Source of the DNA: Fibrobacter sp. UWB15 | GTDB lineage: Bacteria > Fibrobacterota > Fibrobacteria > Fibrobacterales > Fibrobacteraceae | NCBI RefSeq assembly: GCF_900177705.1 | Contig: NZ_FXBA01000005.1 | Coordinates: forward strand, 124,001 to 188,000 | Reading direction: 5' to 3' | DNA: 64,000 nt | Shown here: positions 19,791 to 27,199 of the stretch, in pieces | Layout: each line of letters starts with the position of its first letter | Position numbering within the stretch: the first letter of the stretch is position 1 | Position numbers and translations under genes: made by a program | The notes under the pieces: generated by a model | The model's database searches: none | Seen by the model: only the letters and a program-made list of their open reading frames with translations | What the model was told of the DNA's origin: nothing

Positions 19791-20110
19791 AAGCCGGGTA
19801 TTCTGCGGATGGGGGATTCACCTTGATGGAGGTCTGCGTGGCGCTTGCCGTTCTTGTGGCGGGTGCCGTCGTGTTCGGGCGGTATTTGGATGGCTTCAAT
19901 CGCGTTCGAGCGCTTGAGCGCCAACATGCGAATGCGGTCCTTGCGGATGTTCAATTTATGGAGTCGTTCATTTTGACTCCGCCGCCCTGCCTAGATTCAT
20001 CTTTTACCATAAATGGGGTGAATGTTACTCTGAAGGTGGTGCACGGTGTCAAACCACTCGCGTGGACCCAGGTGGGGACGTTACGGAGGCTTGTGCGATG
20101 CGTGCGGTGA
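19787..20110 (+). CDS. Type IV pilin-like / pseudopilin protein
   Basis: The 107-residue protein has a class III prepilin signal: a short leader, then GGFTLMEV with Glu at position +5 after the cleavage Gly, then a hydrophobic helix. It would be processed by a prepilin peptidase and join a pseudopilus or minor pilin complex. The ATG at 19787 overlaps the previous stop (ATGA) and has GGAG upstream. It overlaps the next pseudopilin gene by 13 bases. No prepilin peptidase or assembly ATPase gene is in the window. Confidence 0.8.
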   Translation: MKAGYSADGGFTLMEVCVALAVLVAGAVVFGRYLDGFNRVRALERQHANAVLADVQFMESFILTPPPCLDSSFTINGVNVTLKVVHGVKPLAWTQVGTLRRLVRCVR

Positions 20111-20307
20111 GAGGCTTTACCCTGATAGAACTCCTGGTTGCAGTCGTGGCCGCTTCGACTTTGTCGCTTGTGGCACTCCAGGTCTACGGGGCCTACCACA
20201 ATCTTTACTTGCACCTTTATGGCGACTATCAAAAAGAAACCGCCGCAATCCTTGAGGAACTGCGGCGGATAAATCCTTATTGCTTTGGCGCTAGAATTAA
20301 GCGGTAG
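20098..20307 (+). CDS. Short, probably truncated pseudopilin
   Basis: Only 69 residues long, it has a clean prepilin signal (RGFTLIELLVAVVAAS). Relatives such as GspJ usually have 150-200 residues, so the C-terminal pilin domain is missing. The frame ends inside the 3' end of the convergent glycosyltransferase gene, overlapping it by 11 bases. This suggests the original 3' part was lost when that gene arrived or when the two ends recombined. It may be non-functional or act only as a tip fragment. Confidence 0.65.
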   Translation: MRAVRGFTLIELLVAVVAASTLSLVALQVYGAYHNLYLHLYGDYQKETAAILEELRRINPYCFGARIKR

Positions 20308-21862
20308 CCTTTTCTGCCTTGGCTGCGGCCTTTTCAGCAGCGCGAGCCTTGTGCATTTCGAAGAGGTTTCCGATGTAGTGCATGAAGGATAGCACGCTCA
20401 CCGAGAGGAAACCGACGGAATAGAGGGCGAGGAACGGTCCGATAATGAACTTCTGCGCACCGATGTATTCCAAAAGACCGAAGATGCAGTAGATGCCGAC
20501 GCCGAGTTCGACAACAGCCTGCCACGGGAACTTCTGGGCGTAGTGGCTCTTGGCCTTCTTTTTGGAGCCGCCGCTCTTCGGGGTGCGGACAAAGCTGCCC
20601 TTGGCACCGATTATGGCAGAGAACACGGCGCGGGAGTTGCTCACTGCAATGCCGACACCAAGAGCCATGAGGATCGGGAGGCTGAGCAGGCGGATCTTCC
20701 AACCGGTGTAGCCGGAGCAGCGCTGTGCGACAAAGTAAAGAACAGAAGGTGCGATTGCGGCGAGGAAGATAAAGCTGAAACCGACAGTGTAGGCCCAGGT
20801 CGGCAGGTGTGCGACCGGTTCAAAGAAGGCAAGCAGCGGCCATGCACAGAGGGCGGTAAAGAGCATGCAGGGGTGAATGGAGTAGTGCGTCGTGTGGAGG
20901 ATGGCGCCAATCTTTACACGGAGAGGAACCTTGGCCTTGAGCACGCGCGGCAAAATCTTGATTGCGGTCTGGATAGAACCCTTTGCCCAGCGGAACTGCT
21001 GTGCCTTGAAGGCGTTGATGTCGTTGGGGAGTTCGGCCGGAACGATCACGTCGAACACGAACTTCATCTTCCAACCGGCGAGCTGAGAACGGTAAGAAAG
21101 GTCCATGTCTTCGGTCAGGGTGTCGCCTTCCCAGCCGCCACCGCCGTAGATGGCCTGCTTGCGCCACACGCCTGCGGTACCGTTGAAGTTCATGAAGAGC
21201 TTGCCCCAGCTGCGTGCCGACTGTTCCACCACGAAGTGGCCGTCGATACCGATAGACTGAGCGAGCGTAAGACCGGATTCGGTGCGGTTCAAGTGGCCCC
21301 AGCGCCCCTGGACCAGACCGATCTGATCGTCCATCACCAGGTAGGGGATGGTCTTCAGGAGGAAGTCCTTCTCGGGGACGAAGTCGGCGTCGAAAATGGC
21401 GAGGAATTCGCCCTTGGCCACTTTCATTGCTTCTTTAAGGGCGCCAGCCTTGAATTCGGAGCGGTTCGTGCGGTGGATCAGCTTGATGTCGTAACCCTTG
21501 GCGGCGAGTTCTGCAACTTTCTTCTTGGCAACTTCGTAGCATTCGTCGGTAGAGTCGTCGAGAACCTGAATTTCGTGCTTATCCTTGGGGTAGTCGATAG
21601 CGCAAACGGCTTCGAGTAGGCGTTCGACACAGTTGGCTTCGTTAAAGACGGGAAGCTGGGTGGTAACCTGCGGCAACTCGTCCATAGAATGTTCGCGATA
21701 GAACTGCAGAATCTTTTTGCGGTCGGAAAGACGTGTGGTGCGGCTGTTCTTCAAGAACAGGTAGATGCTATAGTAACAGCTAAAACCGTAAATGACAAGT
21801 CCGATGCCCGCGATAACGTAGACAACGAACATGATGTCGAGTAGGATTGTACTGATTGCCAT
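20297..21862 (-). CDS. Cellulose-synthase-like family 2 glycosyltransferase
   Basis: The 521-residue membrane protein has an N-terminal membrane span, a cytosolic GT-A domain, and about four C-terminal spans. The processive beta-glycosyltransferase signature is complete: Asp in DDS (102-104), DAD (158-160), TED (250-252) and QQFRW (288-292). It likely transfers a sugar from a UDP or GDP donor into a polysaccharide or glycolipid; the product cannot be told from sequence. No PilZ domain is present. Its promoter region carries the TTTCTATATTTGG element shared with queC. Confidence 0.9.
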   Translation of the reverse strand: MAISTILLDIMFVVYVIAGIGLVIYGFSCYYSIYLFLKNSRTTRLSDRKKILQFYREHSMDELPQVTTQLPVFNEANCVERLLEAVCAIDYPKDKHEIQVLDDSTDECYEVAKKKVAELAAKGYDIKLIHRTNRSEFKAGALKEAMKVAKGEFLAIFDADFVPEKDFLLKTIPYLVMDDQIGLVQGRWGHLNRTESGLTLAQSIGIDGHFVVEQSARSWGKLFMNFNGTAGVWRKQAIYGGGGWEGDTLTEDMDLSYRSQLAGWKMKFVFDVIVPAELPNDINAFKAQQFRWAKGSIQTAIKILPRVLKAKVPLRVKIGAILHTTHYSIHPCMLFTALCAWPLLAFFEPVAHLPTWAYTVGFSFIFLAAIAPSVLYFVAQRCSGYTGWKIRLLSLPILMALGVGIAVSNSRAVFSAIIGAKGSFVRTPKSGGSKKKAKSHYAQKFPWQAVVELGVGIYCIFGLLEYIGAQKFIIGPFLALYSVGFLSVSVLSFMHYIGNLFEMHKARAAEKAAAKAEKATA

Positions 21863-21908
21863 AAAACCGTATAACCTATATGTAAAACCTTTTGCTCCAT
21901 TCGGAACT

Positions 21909-21945
21909 TGCGGCCAAATATAGAAACCTGCACGGAAGTTTGCTA
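21909..21945 (-). promoter_or_regulatory. Glycosyltransferase promoter element
   Basis: Minus strand TTTCTATATTTGGCC holds a TATATT -10 hexamer (21917-21922). The same words occur before queC (29906-29911) and, on the plus strand, before the gene at 5485. The -35 match is weak. Confidence 0.45.
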
Positions 21946-21993
21946 CATTGTGGCAGAGATTTTATTGAAAAATTTATCAAATATAAGTGCCAA

Positions 21994-22524
21994 ATGTCTG
22001 TAAAAAACGAAAAACATGCACTTGAAAAATGGATGGACGCTCAAAAAGGGAATCCAGGCTTCGAAATTGCGCTCAGAAGGCTAATTTCGTTCGCCTGTTC
22101 GGAGTGGTACAGACGTGAAAATTTAGTTACGATAGCCCCCGAAGAAGCTCTTGCCCGGGTGCTAGCGGCGAATCTGTCCGACTACCCCCTGGGAATGTGG
22201 TTGGACTCGCCTGCGAGGTTTGCCCCCGAAATTGCCGATTTTTGTGAGAGGACCAAGGTGGAACCCCTGCCGGAAACCCTGAAAGGTGGGGTACCGACGC
22301 TGTTGGACCTACGCGGGGTCGTTTGTCCGAACAATGCCATGCGTAGTCGTCTGGTGATGTCAGGGCTCCCTGATGGGGCGGAACTGGAAATCTACCTGGA
22401 CGAAGGGTCGCCTATCGAGAATGTGCCTGGAGCCCTAGTCGCCGATGGCCATATTGTCAAAAAAAGGCAAAAAAAAGAGGGCTTTTGGTCGATTTCTGTG
22501 GTCAAACGGCCTGGAAGAGTGTAG
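21994..22524 (+). CDS. Protein with C-terminal TusA-like domain
   Basis: The protein has 176 residues from the ATG at 21994. The N-terminal 95 residues are unrecognised. The C-terminal 75 residues follow the TusA/SirA fold (LLDLRGVVCPNNAMRSRLV, then GAELEIYLDEGSPIENVPGA). The catalytic Cys (about residue 111) is kept, but the usual C-P-x-P is C-P-N-N. TusA proteins shuttle persulfide sulfur, so this one may do so or bind a redox partner. It is divergent from the glycosyltransferase and 12 bp upstream of the next gene, so it is probably the first gene of an operon with 22537 and 23134. Confidence 0.65.
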   Translation: MSVKNEKHALEKWMDAQKGNPGFEIALRRLISFACSEWYRRENLVTIAPEEALARVLAANLSDYPLGMWLDSPARFAPEIADFCERTKVEPLPETLKGGVPTLLDLRGVVCPNNAMRSRLVMSGLPDGAELEIYLDEGSPIENVPGALVADGHIVKKRQKKEGFWSISVVKRPGRV

Positions 22525-22536
22525 ATTATATATATA

Positions 22537-23121
22537 ATGGAAAACAGGATACTGATTATAGGCGATGAACTTTTGGGAGAACAGGGCGAGGCTGCTAACC
22601 GCTTTGCCGAAATACTTCTCTGTCGCGAAGCCAACAGACCTGTCCAGTTTTCTATAAACGCGCCTGCCCCCCAGACATTGCAGCAACTTTATGACCGAGC
22701 CTCGGCCGACATTATCGGCAAAAAGGCGGGGCGGATTATAGTTGGCCTTGGACTCAAGGAACTCAAGCGCGGTGGCAAGGACTACATGGGCGTCTTTACC
22801 GCCTACGAAACGCTTGCGAACGAAATCTTGAGCAAGACGCTTGTGCCCATTCATTTTTTGACCATTCCCGAAGACATGTTCCCGGCGGCGCCCTCCCAGC
22901 TGACGGCGTTGAACGACTGCATTCGCGGACTGCAGCAGAAAGATGAAAAACGGGTGAAAATTTTGGATTTTGCCGCCTATGTGGCGGACTTCAAGGAAAA
23001 ACAGCTGGAACGCGGCAAGTTCGGCCGTAGCCTTTATACCGAAGAGGGCAACCCGACTTCTATATGCAATACGTTTATGGCACTGTTCCTGTACGACTTT
23101 ATAAAAAGAGAATTAAAATAA
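22537..23121 (+). CDS. SGNH-hydrolase-like protein, unknown substrate
   Basis: The 194-residue protein begins MENRILIIGDELLGEQG, which sits where an SGNH hydrolase has GDSL; here Glu replaces the nucleophilic Ser. Later, GLGLKEL could correspond to block III. No signal peptide is seen. The fold call is weak, and if correct the enzyme would be atypical or inactive. It lies in a likely operon between the TusA-like gene and a small zinc-ribbon gene. Confidence 0.5.
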   Translation: MENRILIIGDELLGEQGEAANRFAEILLCREANRPVQFSINAPAPQTLQQLYDRASADIIGKKAGRIIVGLGLKELKRGGKDYMGVFTAYETLANEILSKTLVPIHFLTIPEDMFPAAPSQLTALNDCIRGLQQKDEKRVKILDFAAYVADFKEKQLERGKFGRSLYTEEGNPTSICNTFMALFLYDFIKRELK

Positions 23122-23133
23122 AGGAAGGTAAAT

Positions 23134-23469
23134 ATGAGCTTGACAGACGATCATTTCGCACGCAAGATTGCAGCCCAGAGCAAGGCCTGGGAAGATACCA
23201 GTGACGCTCCCAAGAAGGAACGCAAGCGCGAACCCGCAGAACCCAAGATGGGTATTTGCGACAAGTGCAAGAAGGAGGCTTTGCTTCGCCCTTACCGCTT
23301 TAAGGAAACGAGCGTAAGTAACGGGGCGGCAAGCTTTGGAACGGTGACTAAGCATCTTTGCGAAGACTGCGCACCCAAGTCTCGCGCCCAGAAGGATGCC
23401 GAAGTGCCGCAGCTCGATAAAAAGCAGCTGAAGAACCTGATGCGTTCTGCTCGCAAAGCCCTAAGATAA
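23134..23469 (+). CDS. Small zinc-ribbon-like protein
   Basis: The 111-residue, highly charged protein has two Cys pairs, CDKCKKE and CEDC, about 35 residues apart, which could bind one zinc ion. The N- and C-termini are Lys/Arg rich, so nucleic-acid or ribosome binding is possible. It has an AAGGAAGG ribosome site. The stem-loop repeat B and an intrinsic terminator follow downstream. Function is unknown. Confidence 0.65.
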   Translation: MSLTDDHFARKIAAQSKAWEDTSDAPKKERKREPAEPKMGICDKCKKEALLRPYRFKETSVSNGAASFGTVTKHLCEDCAPKSRAQKDAEVPQLDKKQLKNLMRSARKALR

Positions 23470-23512
23470 CCGCTCGGCTCTATCGCATAAATAAAAATGT
23501 GATATCGCCTCG

Positions 23513-23561
23513 CTCTCGCAACCACGCCTCGTTAATACGAGGCGTTTGTTGCTCACGGAGA
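23513..23561 (+). repeat. Structured stem-loop repeat, copy B
   Basis: CTCTCGCAACC, then ACGCCTC and GAGGCGT arms around GTTAATAC, then TTGTTGCTCACGGAGA. It is the same element as 3454-3503 on the opposite strand: flanks and loop are conserved while the inner stem pairs differ together. It lies downstream of, and on the same strand as, the zinc-ribbon gene. Confidence 0.6.
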
Positions 23562-23585
23562 TAACACAAAATCGGATAGATTTGA

Positions 23586-23611
23586 GACCGTCGATTTTGG
23601 CGGTCTTTTTT
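23586..23611 (+). terminator. Intrinsic terminator
   Basis: GACCG and CGGTC arms are followed by TTTTTT. It would end the transcript from the 21994-23469 gene group. Confidence 0.65.
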
Positions 23612-23623
23612 ATTATAAAAAAA

Positions 23624-23649
23624 ACGGCCCTGGCAAACGCCAGGGTCGT
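23624..23649 (-). terminator. Intrinsic terminator after amt
   Basis: ACG-CCCTGGC and GCCAGGG-CGT arms surround AAAC, with a long T tract on the minus strand. It lies just past the amt stop. Confidence 0.8.
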
Positions 23650-23680
23650 TTGATGTATCCGTTTTGCTAGAGTGTATGGA

Positions 23681-24955
23681 TTACATGTTGCTGAAGATTT
23701 GGAAGCCACTGTAGGATTCTTGTCCGTGTTCGCTTTGGTCGAGGCCGCGGAGTTCTTGACGCTCGGTAACGCGCAGTCCCATCGTCTTCTTGATGGCGTA
23801 GAAGATGAGGCTAGCAGCACCGAAGCAGGGAACCGCGTAAGCGATCACGCCGATGGCTTGAGTGCCGAGGGTGTAGTCGCCAGTGATATCGAAGATACCG
23901 ACAGCGAGCGTACCCCACACACCGTTCACCAGGTGAACCGAGAGTGCACCGACCGGGTCATCCAAGTGCAGGCGGTCAAACATGAAGACTGCGCCGACAA
24001 CGAGCACACCAGCGATGGCACCGATAATCCAGGAAGAAAGCGGGGTGACAACGTCTGCACCGGCAGTGATTGCCACGAGGCCGGCAAGGCATCCGTTGAG
24101 GGCCATGGTGGCGTCCGGCTTCTTCGAAACAATCCAGCTGGTGAGCGTTGCGGTAATGATGCCTGCGACGGCAGCGAGGTTCGTGGTCACCAAAATCCAG
24201 CTAGTTGCCTTCGGGTCGCCAGAGAGTGCGGAACCGGCGTTGAATCCCCACCAACCGAACCACAGCATGAACACGCCGATGGTAGCAAGCGGAATGTTGT
24301 GGGCCGGAATGGCGTGCACCTTGCCGTTCACATACTTGCCGATACGCGGTCCAAGGATCATGACACCGGCGAGAGCTGCCCAGCCGCCTACGGAGTGGAC
24401 GAGCGTAGAGCCTGCGAGGTCATGGAAACCGGCCTTGCCGATGGTAGAAAGCCAGCCGCCGCCCCATGTCCAGCTACCCACGATGGGGTAGACGAGAGCC
24501 ACGTAGACAACAGTGAAGACGAGGAAGGAGTTCAGCTTCACACGTTCGGCGACAGCGCCAGAAACAATGGTAGCCGCGGTTGCTGCAAACATCGCCTGGA
24601 ACAACCAGTCGGTGAAGAGGGTGAAGTGGCCGTTGTAGGCGGCGGTGAACTTGGAGGGGTCTGCCCAGTCACCGATACCGAATCCGGCAAATCCAAGTAC
24701 ACCGGAGATCGCGTTGAACGTTCCGGGGTACATGAGGGCAAAGCCGATGGCGGCATACATCGTAATTCCTATGGCGGGAACCGCGATGTTTTTGAAAGCG
24801 ACGTTGGCCGCGCATTTCGCGCGAACAAGACCCGCTTCGACACAGGCAAAGCCCAGGCCCATGATAAACACCAGCATGGCGCTAATCATGATCCAAATGT
24901 TTTCTGTCATAAAGATGGCGTCGCTGACAGGTACGACAGTTGCTGCTTCGTTCAT
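23681..24955 (-). CDS. amt: Ammonium transporter
   Basis: This Amt/MEP/Rh channel-type transporter of 424 residues has about eleven membrane spans. Recognisable parts are the GFACVEAGLVRAK region, WTWGGGWLSTIG, the first pore His in STLVHSVGGWAAL, WFGWWGFNAGSAL, and the second pore His in GALSVHLVNGVWGT. It brings ammonium into the cell and is normally blocked by a PII protein when nitrogen is plentiful. That PII gene (glnB) lies directly upstream on the same strand. An AAGGA site precedes the ATG. Confidence 0.97.
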   Translation of the reverse strand: MNEAATVVPVSDAIFMTENIWIMISAMLVFIMGLGFACVEAGLVRAKCAANVAFKNIAVPAIGITMYAAIGFALMYPGTFNAISGVLGFAGFGIGDWADPSKFTAAYNGHFTLFTDWLFQAMFAATAATIVSGAVAERVKLNSFLVFTVVYVALVYPIVGSWTWGGGWLSTIGKAGFHDLAGSTLVHSVGGWAALAGVMILGPRIGKYVNGKVHAIPAHNIPLATIGVFMLWFGWWGFNAGSALSGDPKATSWILVTTNLAAVAGIITATLTSWIVSKKPDATMALNGCLAGLVAITAGADVVTPLSSWIIGAIAGVLVVGAVFMFDRLHLDDPVGALSVHLVNGVWGTLAVGIFDITGDYTLGTQAIGVIAYAVPCFGAASLIFYAIKKTMGLRVTERQELRGLDQSEHGQESYSGFQIFSNM

Positions 24956-24993
24956 TGTGAAAATCCTTTGTGTTTGTAATTTGCTAACTAAGC

Positions 24994-25079
24994 AAGTAGG
25001 CAGTAGGAAGTTGGAAGTAGAAAGTGAAAATTTGATTGTGAAATTTTACTGTCTACCGTCTACTGTCTACTTCCTACTA
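24994..25079. repeat. Large inverted repeat between glnB and amt
   Basis: A left arm rich in AGTAGGNAGTAGGAAGT and AGTAGAAAGTG is answered by a right arm rich in ACTGTCTACCGTCTACTG and CTACTTCCTACT. Together they fold into an imperfect hairpin of about 85 nt. The arms are themselves made of short tandem AGTAG/CTACT words. It sits in the glnB-amt transcript and may set the ratio of the two products, or it may be a dispersed repeat. Confidence 0.65.
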
Positions 25080-25080
25080 A

Positions 25081-25422
25081 TTATCCAATTGCCTCCGGGC
25101 CGGTTTCGCCGGTGCGAATGCGGATGCACTGTTCGAGTTCGGTCACAAAAATCTTGCCGTCGCCGATGGCGCCTGTGCGTGCGCCTTTGATGATAGCGTC
25201 GATGCAAGGCTGCACGAATTCGTCATTCACAGCAATCTTCAAGCAGATCTTTTTGAGCAAATTAACCTCAGTCACCACGCCGCGGAAACGTTGGTTGTAA
25301 CCGCGCTGCTGCCCGCAGCCAAGCACGTTCGTGACAGACATCTTGTAGATCTTGTTTTCGTAAAGTTCTTGCTTTACGAGGTTTAGTCGTTCGGGTTGGA
25401 TATAAGCTGTAACTAGCTTCAT
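25081..25422 (-). CDS. glnB: PII nitrogen regulatory protein
   Basis: The 113-residue PII signalling trimer subunit binds ATP/ADP and 2-oxoglutarate and controls Amt and nitrogen enzymes. The C-terminal signature [20 protein letters not shown] is intact, as is GARTGAIG. The T-loop ([18 protein letters not shown]) differs from enterobacterial GlnB: the position of uridylylated Tyr51 is Thr, so uridylylation there is not possible. It is the first gene of the glnB-amt operon, behind a sigma-54 promoter. Confidence 0.93.
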   Translation of the reverse strand: MKLVTAYIQPERLNLVKQELYENKIYKMSVTNVLGCGQQRGYNQRFRGVVTEVNLLKKICLKIAVNDEFVQPCIDAIIKGARTGAIGDGKIFVTELEQCIRIRTGETGPEAIG

Positions 25423-25468
25423 GTTCCTATCCTTTGTTAGGGTTTGTTTTTTGTTTTGCCCAACCTAT

Positions 25469-25484
25469 TGCAAAAGGCGTGCCA
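25469..25484 (-). promoter_or_regulatory. Sigma-54 (RpoN) promoter of glnB-amt
   Basis: On the minus strand TGGCACG-CCTT-TTGCA matches the -24/-12 consensus TGGCACG-N4-TTGC exactly in content and spacing. It lies about 45 bp before the glnB start. It implies activation by an NtrC-type enhancer-binding protein under nitrogen limitation; no such gene is in the window. Confidence 0.8.
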
Positions 25485-25619
25485 AAATTAAATTTGGGTT
25501 CCAACCGACAAAAATGCCTGTATTTAAGAAGAAAAACGCGATTTGATAACTTGTATTTACGGATTGTGTTTTTCAATAAACGGAAAACATACTGAAATTG
25601 TAAAACAAAGTTGCAAAAA

Positions 25620-25642
25620 AGCCCCGCATGAAATGCGGGGCT
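25620..25642 (-). terminator. Intrinsic terminator after the poly-Ser lipoprotein gene
   Basis: AGCCCCGCAT and ATGCGGGGCT arms surround a short loop, with a TTTTTT tract following on the minus strand. Confidence 0.85.
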
Positions 25643-25687
25643 GGATTAGGAGAATAATTGTTGCTTCGCTTTAAGAGATATAGCGGA

Positions 25688-27199
25688 TTAGCATGTGAGG
25701 CCTTCTCCGCACTCCCGGCAAGTTGAACTGCTTGCGCAGGGGAGGAGTTCGTCTACTTCGTAGATTTCCTTGACTTTATCGCTGTCTTTGTATTTTAAGT
25801 ACTTTACGTTTGTGTAGACTTTGCTGACGGTAAACGTGAGTGCGCTTATCTGGTAGCTACTCACATCTGCGCCGTCAGGGTAGATAACGTCTACGATAAT
25901 GGTGTCTCCAGAAAGTTCGGTGTAAACCGCTTCAATGACAAAGTTGTTGGATGCATTGTAACCATCGTCGCGAATGGAAATGGTTCCGTCTTCATTTCTT
26001 GCCATCACGACACGCGGGGTTACGGCCATTCCCTGGCGAGGTTCCACAGTCGCATTTCTTGCCTGGGCGCGGGTGTCGCCGGAGTCTGGAGGCGGCAGGT
26101 ATTGCCACTTGCCTTCTACGCATTGGAAGTGTCGTTCGTAGAAATAGAGCAATGTGTCGGTATCGCAGGGTTCCAAGTCGGGCCTATAAATGCCGTCGGG
26201 GATTCCGTCACCGTCGCAGTCGCTGCCCGGAGGGCAGACGTTTATGCGCGTCCAATAATTCTCGACGCATTTCATTTCTTCGCCGGTTACGCAGTCGATA
26301 ACGATGCTTGTGTCTTTGTTGCTGTCGCAGTTACCGCTAGCGGTCATGCCGTCGTAATCGGAAATGTGCATGCAGGTTTCGATTTCCTTGCTGGAACTCG
26401 AATTCGGCGTTTCCGAAGAGGAACTCGTGACAATATCCTTCGGATCAATCACATTGACCCATTCATCGTCGGCCTTTGTCGCGGGGCACTTGTCCTTGGC
26501 GATGTCCGATGTTGCCGTGGTACGATCGATGACTGGGTCTTTGCTCACGTCGCCGCAGTAGCTGAACAGGAATCGAACAATCTGGTTGCTTGTATTGTCT
26601 TCACAGTTCTTGGCAACGATATCCACGACCTTCATGGTGTCGGGGGAGAGATATTCCAGCACATGGCCGGCATACTTTTCGTTACCGTAAAGGTTGAACG
26701 AGTAAAGCGAGCATTCGTTCGTGCCGTTCTTGGTCGCTTCAACCAGGTCGGTGTACTTGGCTGCAGCCTTCGGGAACAGCGCCTCGATTGCGCCGATGTT
26801 CTGCTGTACGAACTTTCTGACGCCCTCGCCATCAAATTCTGTGGAATTTGTGGTGCCTTCTATAGCCGGAGTCCTGACGACCATTTCGCTCTTGTTGAAT
26901 GCAAGCACGGCCTTGTCGAAGCGGTACTTGGCCTGCAGATCGTATTGCTGCAGGTAGGCATCCAGCGAACCGTTGTTGCTCGGCGGAGTATGAACGTCTC
27001 CGCTTGACGATGAATTCTGGTTTTGGTCTCCGATGCTGCTAGAGGATTCTACTCCGGGTGTGCCCGAACTCGAAGACCCCTTGTCGGCGACTTCGTTCAG
27101 TTCTTCGGAGGTGCCCGAAACGTTTACGCTATTGGAATCTCCGCAGTTGAAGCAGAGAAGGGCTGCTGCGCCCGCAATGCAGATGTTAAGCTTTTTCAT
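25688..27199 (-). CDS. Lipoprotein with poly-serine linkers
   Basis: The 503-residue precursor has a signal peptide and an LCFNC lipobox. Ser-rich linkers (GSSSSG, ESSSSIG, NSSSSG, TSSSSETPNSSSS) separate a central helical domain (about residues 80-260) from a Cys-rich C-terminal part of about 200 residues, suggesting disulfides in the envelope or outside. Such SSSS linkers are typical of Fibrobacter secreted proteins. The function is unknown. Its start overlaps the end of the TIGR02147 gene by 14 bases, so the regulator and lipoprotein are translated from one message. Confidence 0.75.
   Translation of the reverse strand: MKKLNICIAGAAALLCFNCGDSNSVNVSGTSEELNEVADKGSSSSGTPGVESSSSIGDQNQNSSSSGDVHTPPSNNGSLDAYLQQYDLQAKYRFDKAVLAFNKSEMVVRTPAIEGTTNSTEFDGEGVRKFVQQNIGAIEALFPKAAAKYTDLVEATKNGTNECSLYSFNLYGNEKYAGHVLEYLSPDTMKVVDIVAKNCEDNTSNQIVRFLFSYCGDVSKDPVIDRTTATSDIAKDKCPATKADDEWVNVIDPKDIVTSSSSETPNSSSSKEIETCMHISDYDGMTASGNCDSNKDTSIVIDCVTGEEMKCVENYWTRINVCPPGSDCDGDGIPDGIYRPDLEPCDTDTLLYFYERHFQCVEGKWQYLPPPDSGDTRAQARNATVEPRQGMAVTPRVVMARNEDGTISIRDDGYNASNNFVIEAVYTELSGDTIIVDVIYPDGADVSSYQISALTFTVSKVYTNVKYLKYKDSDKVKEIYEVDELLPCASSSTCRECGEGLTC

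Noticed and set aside
20543-21619. Open frame of 358 codons opposite the glycosyltransferase
   Set aside because: Antisense shadow of a gene with complete catalytic motifs.
23672-24979. Open frame of 435 codons opposite amt
   Set aside because: Low-complexity, charged antisense translation of a membrane protein; amt is certain.
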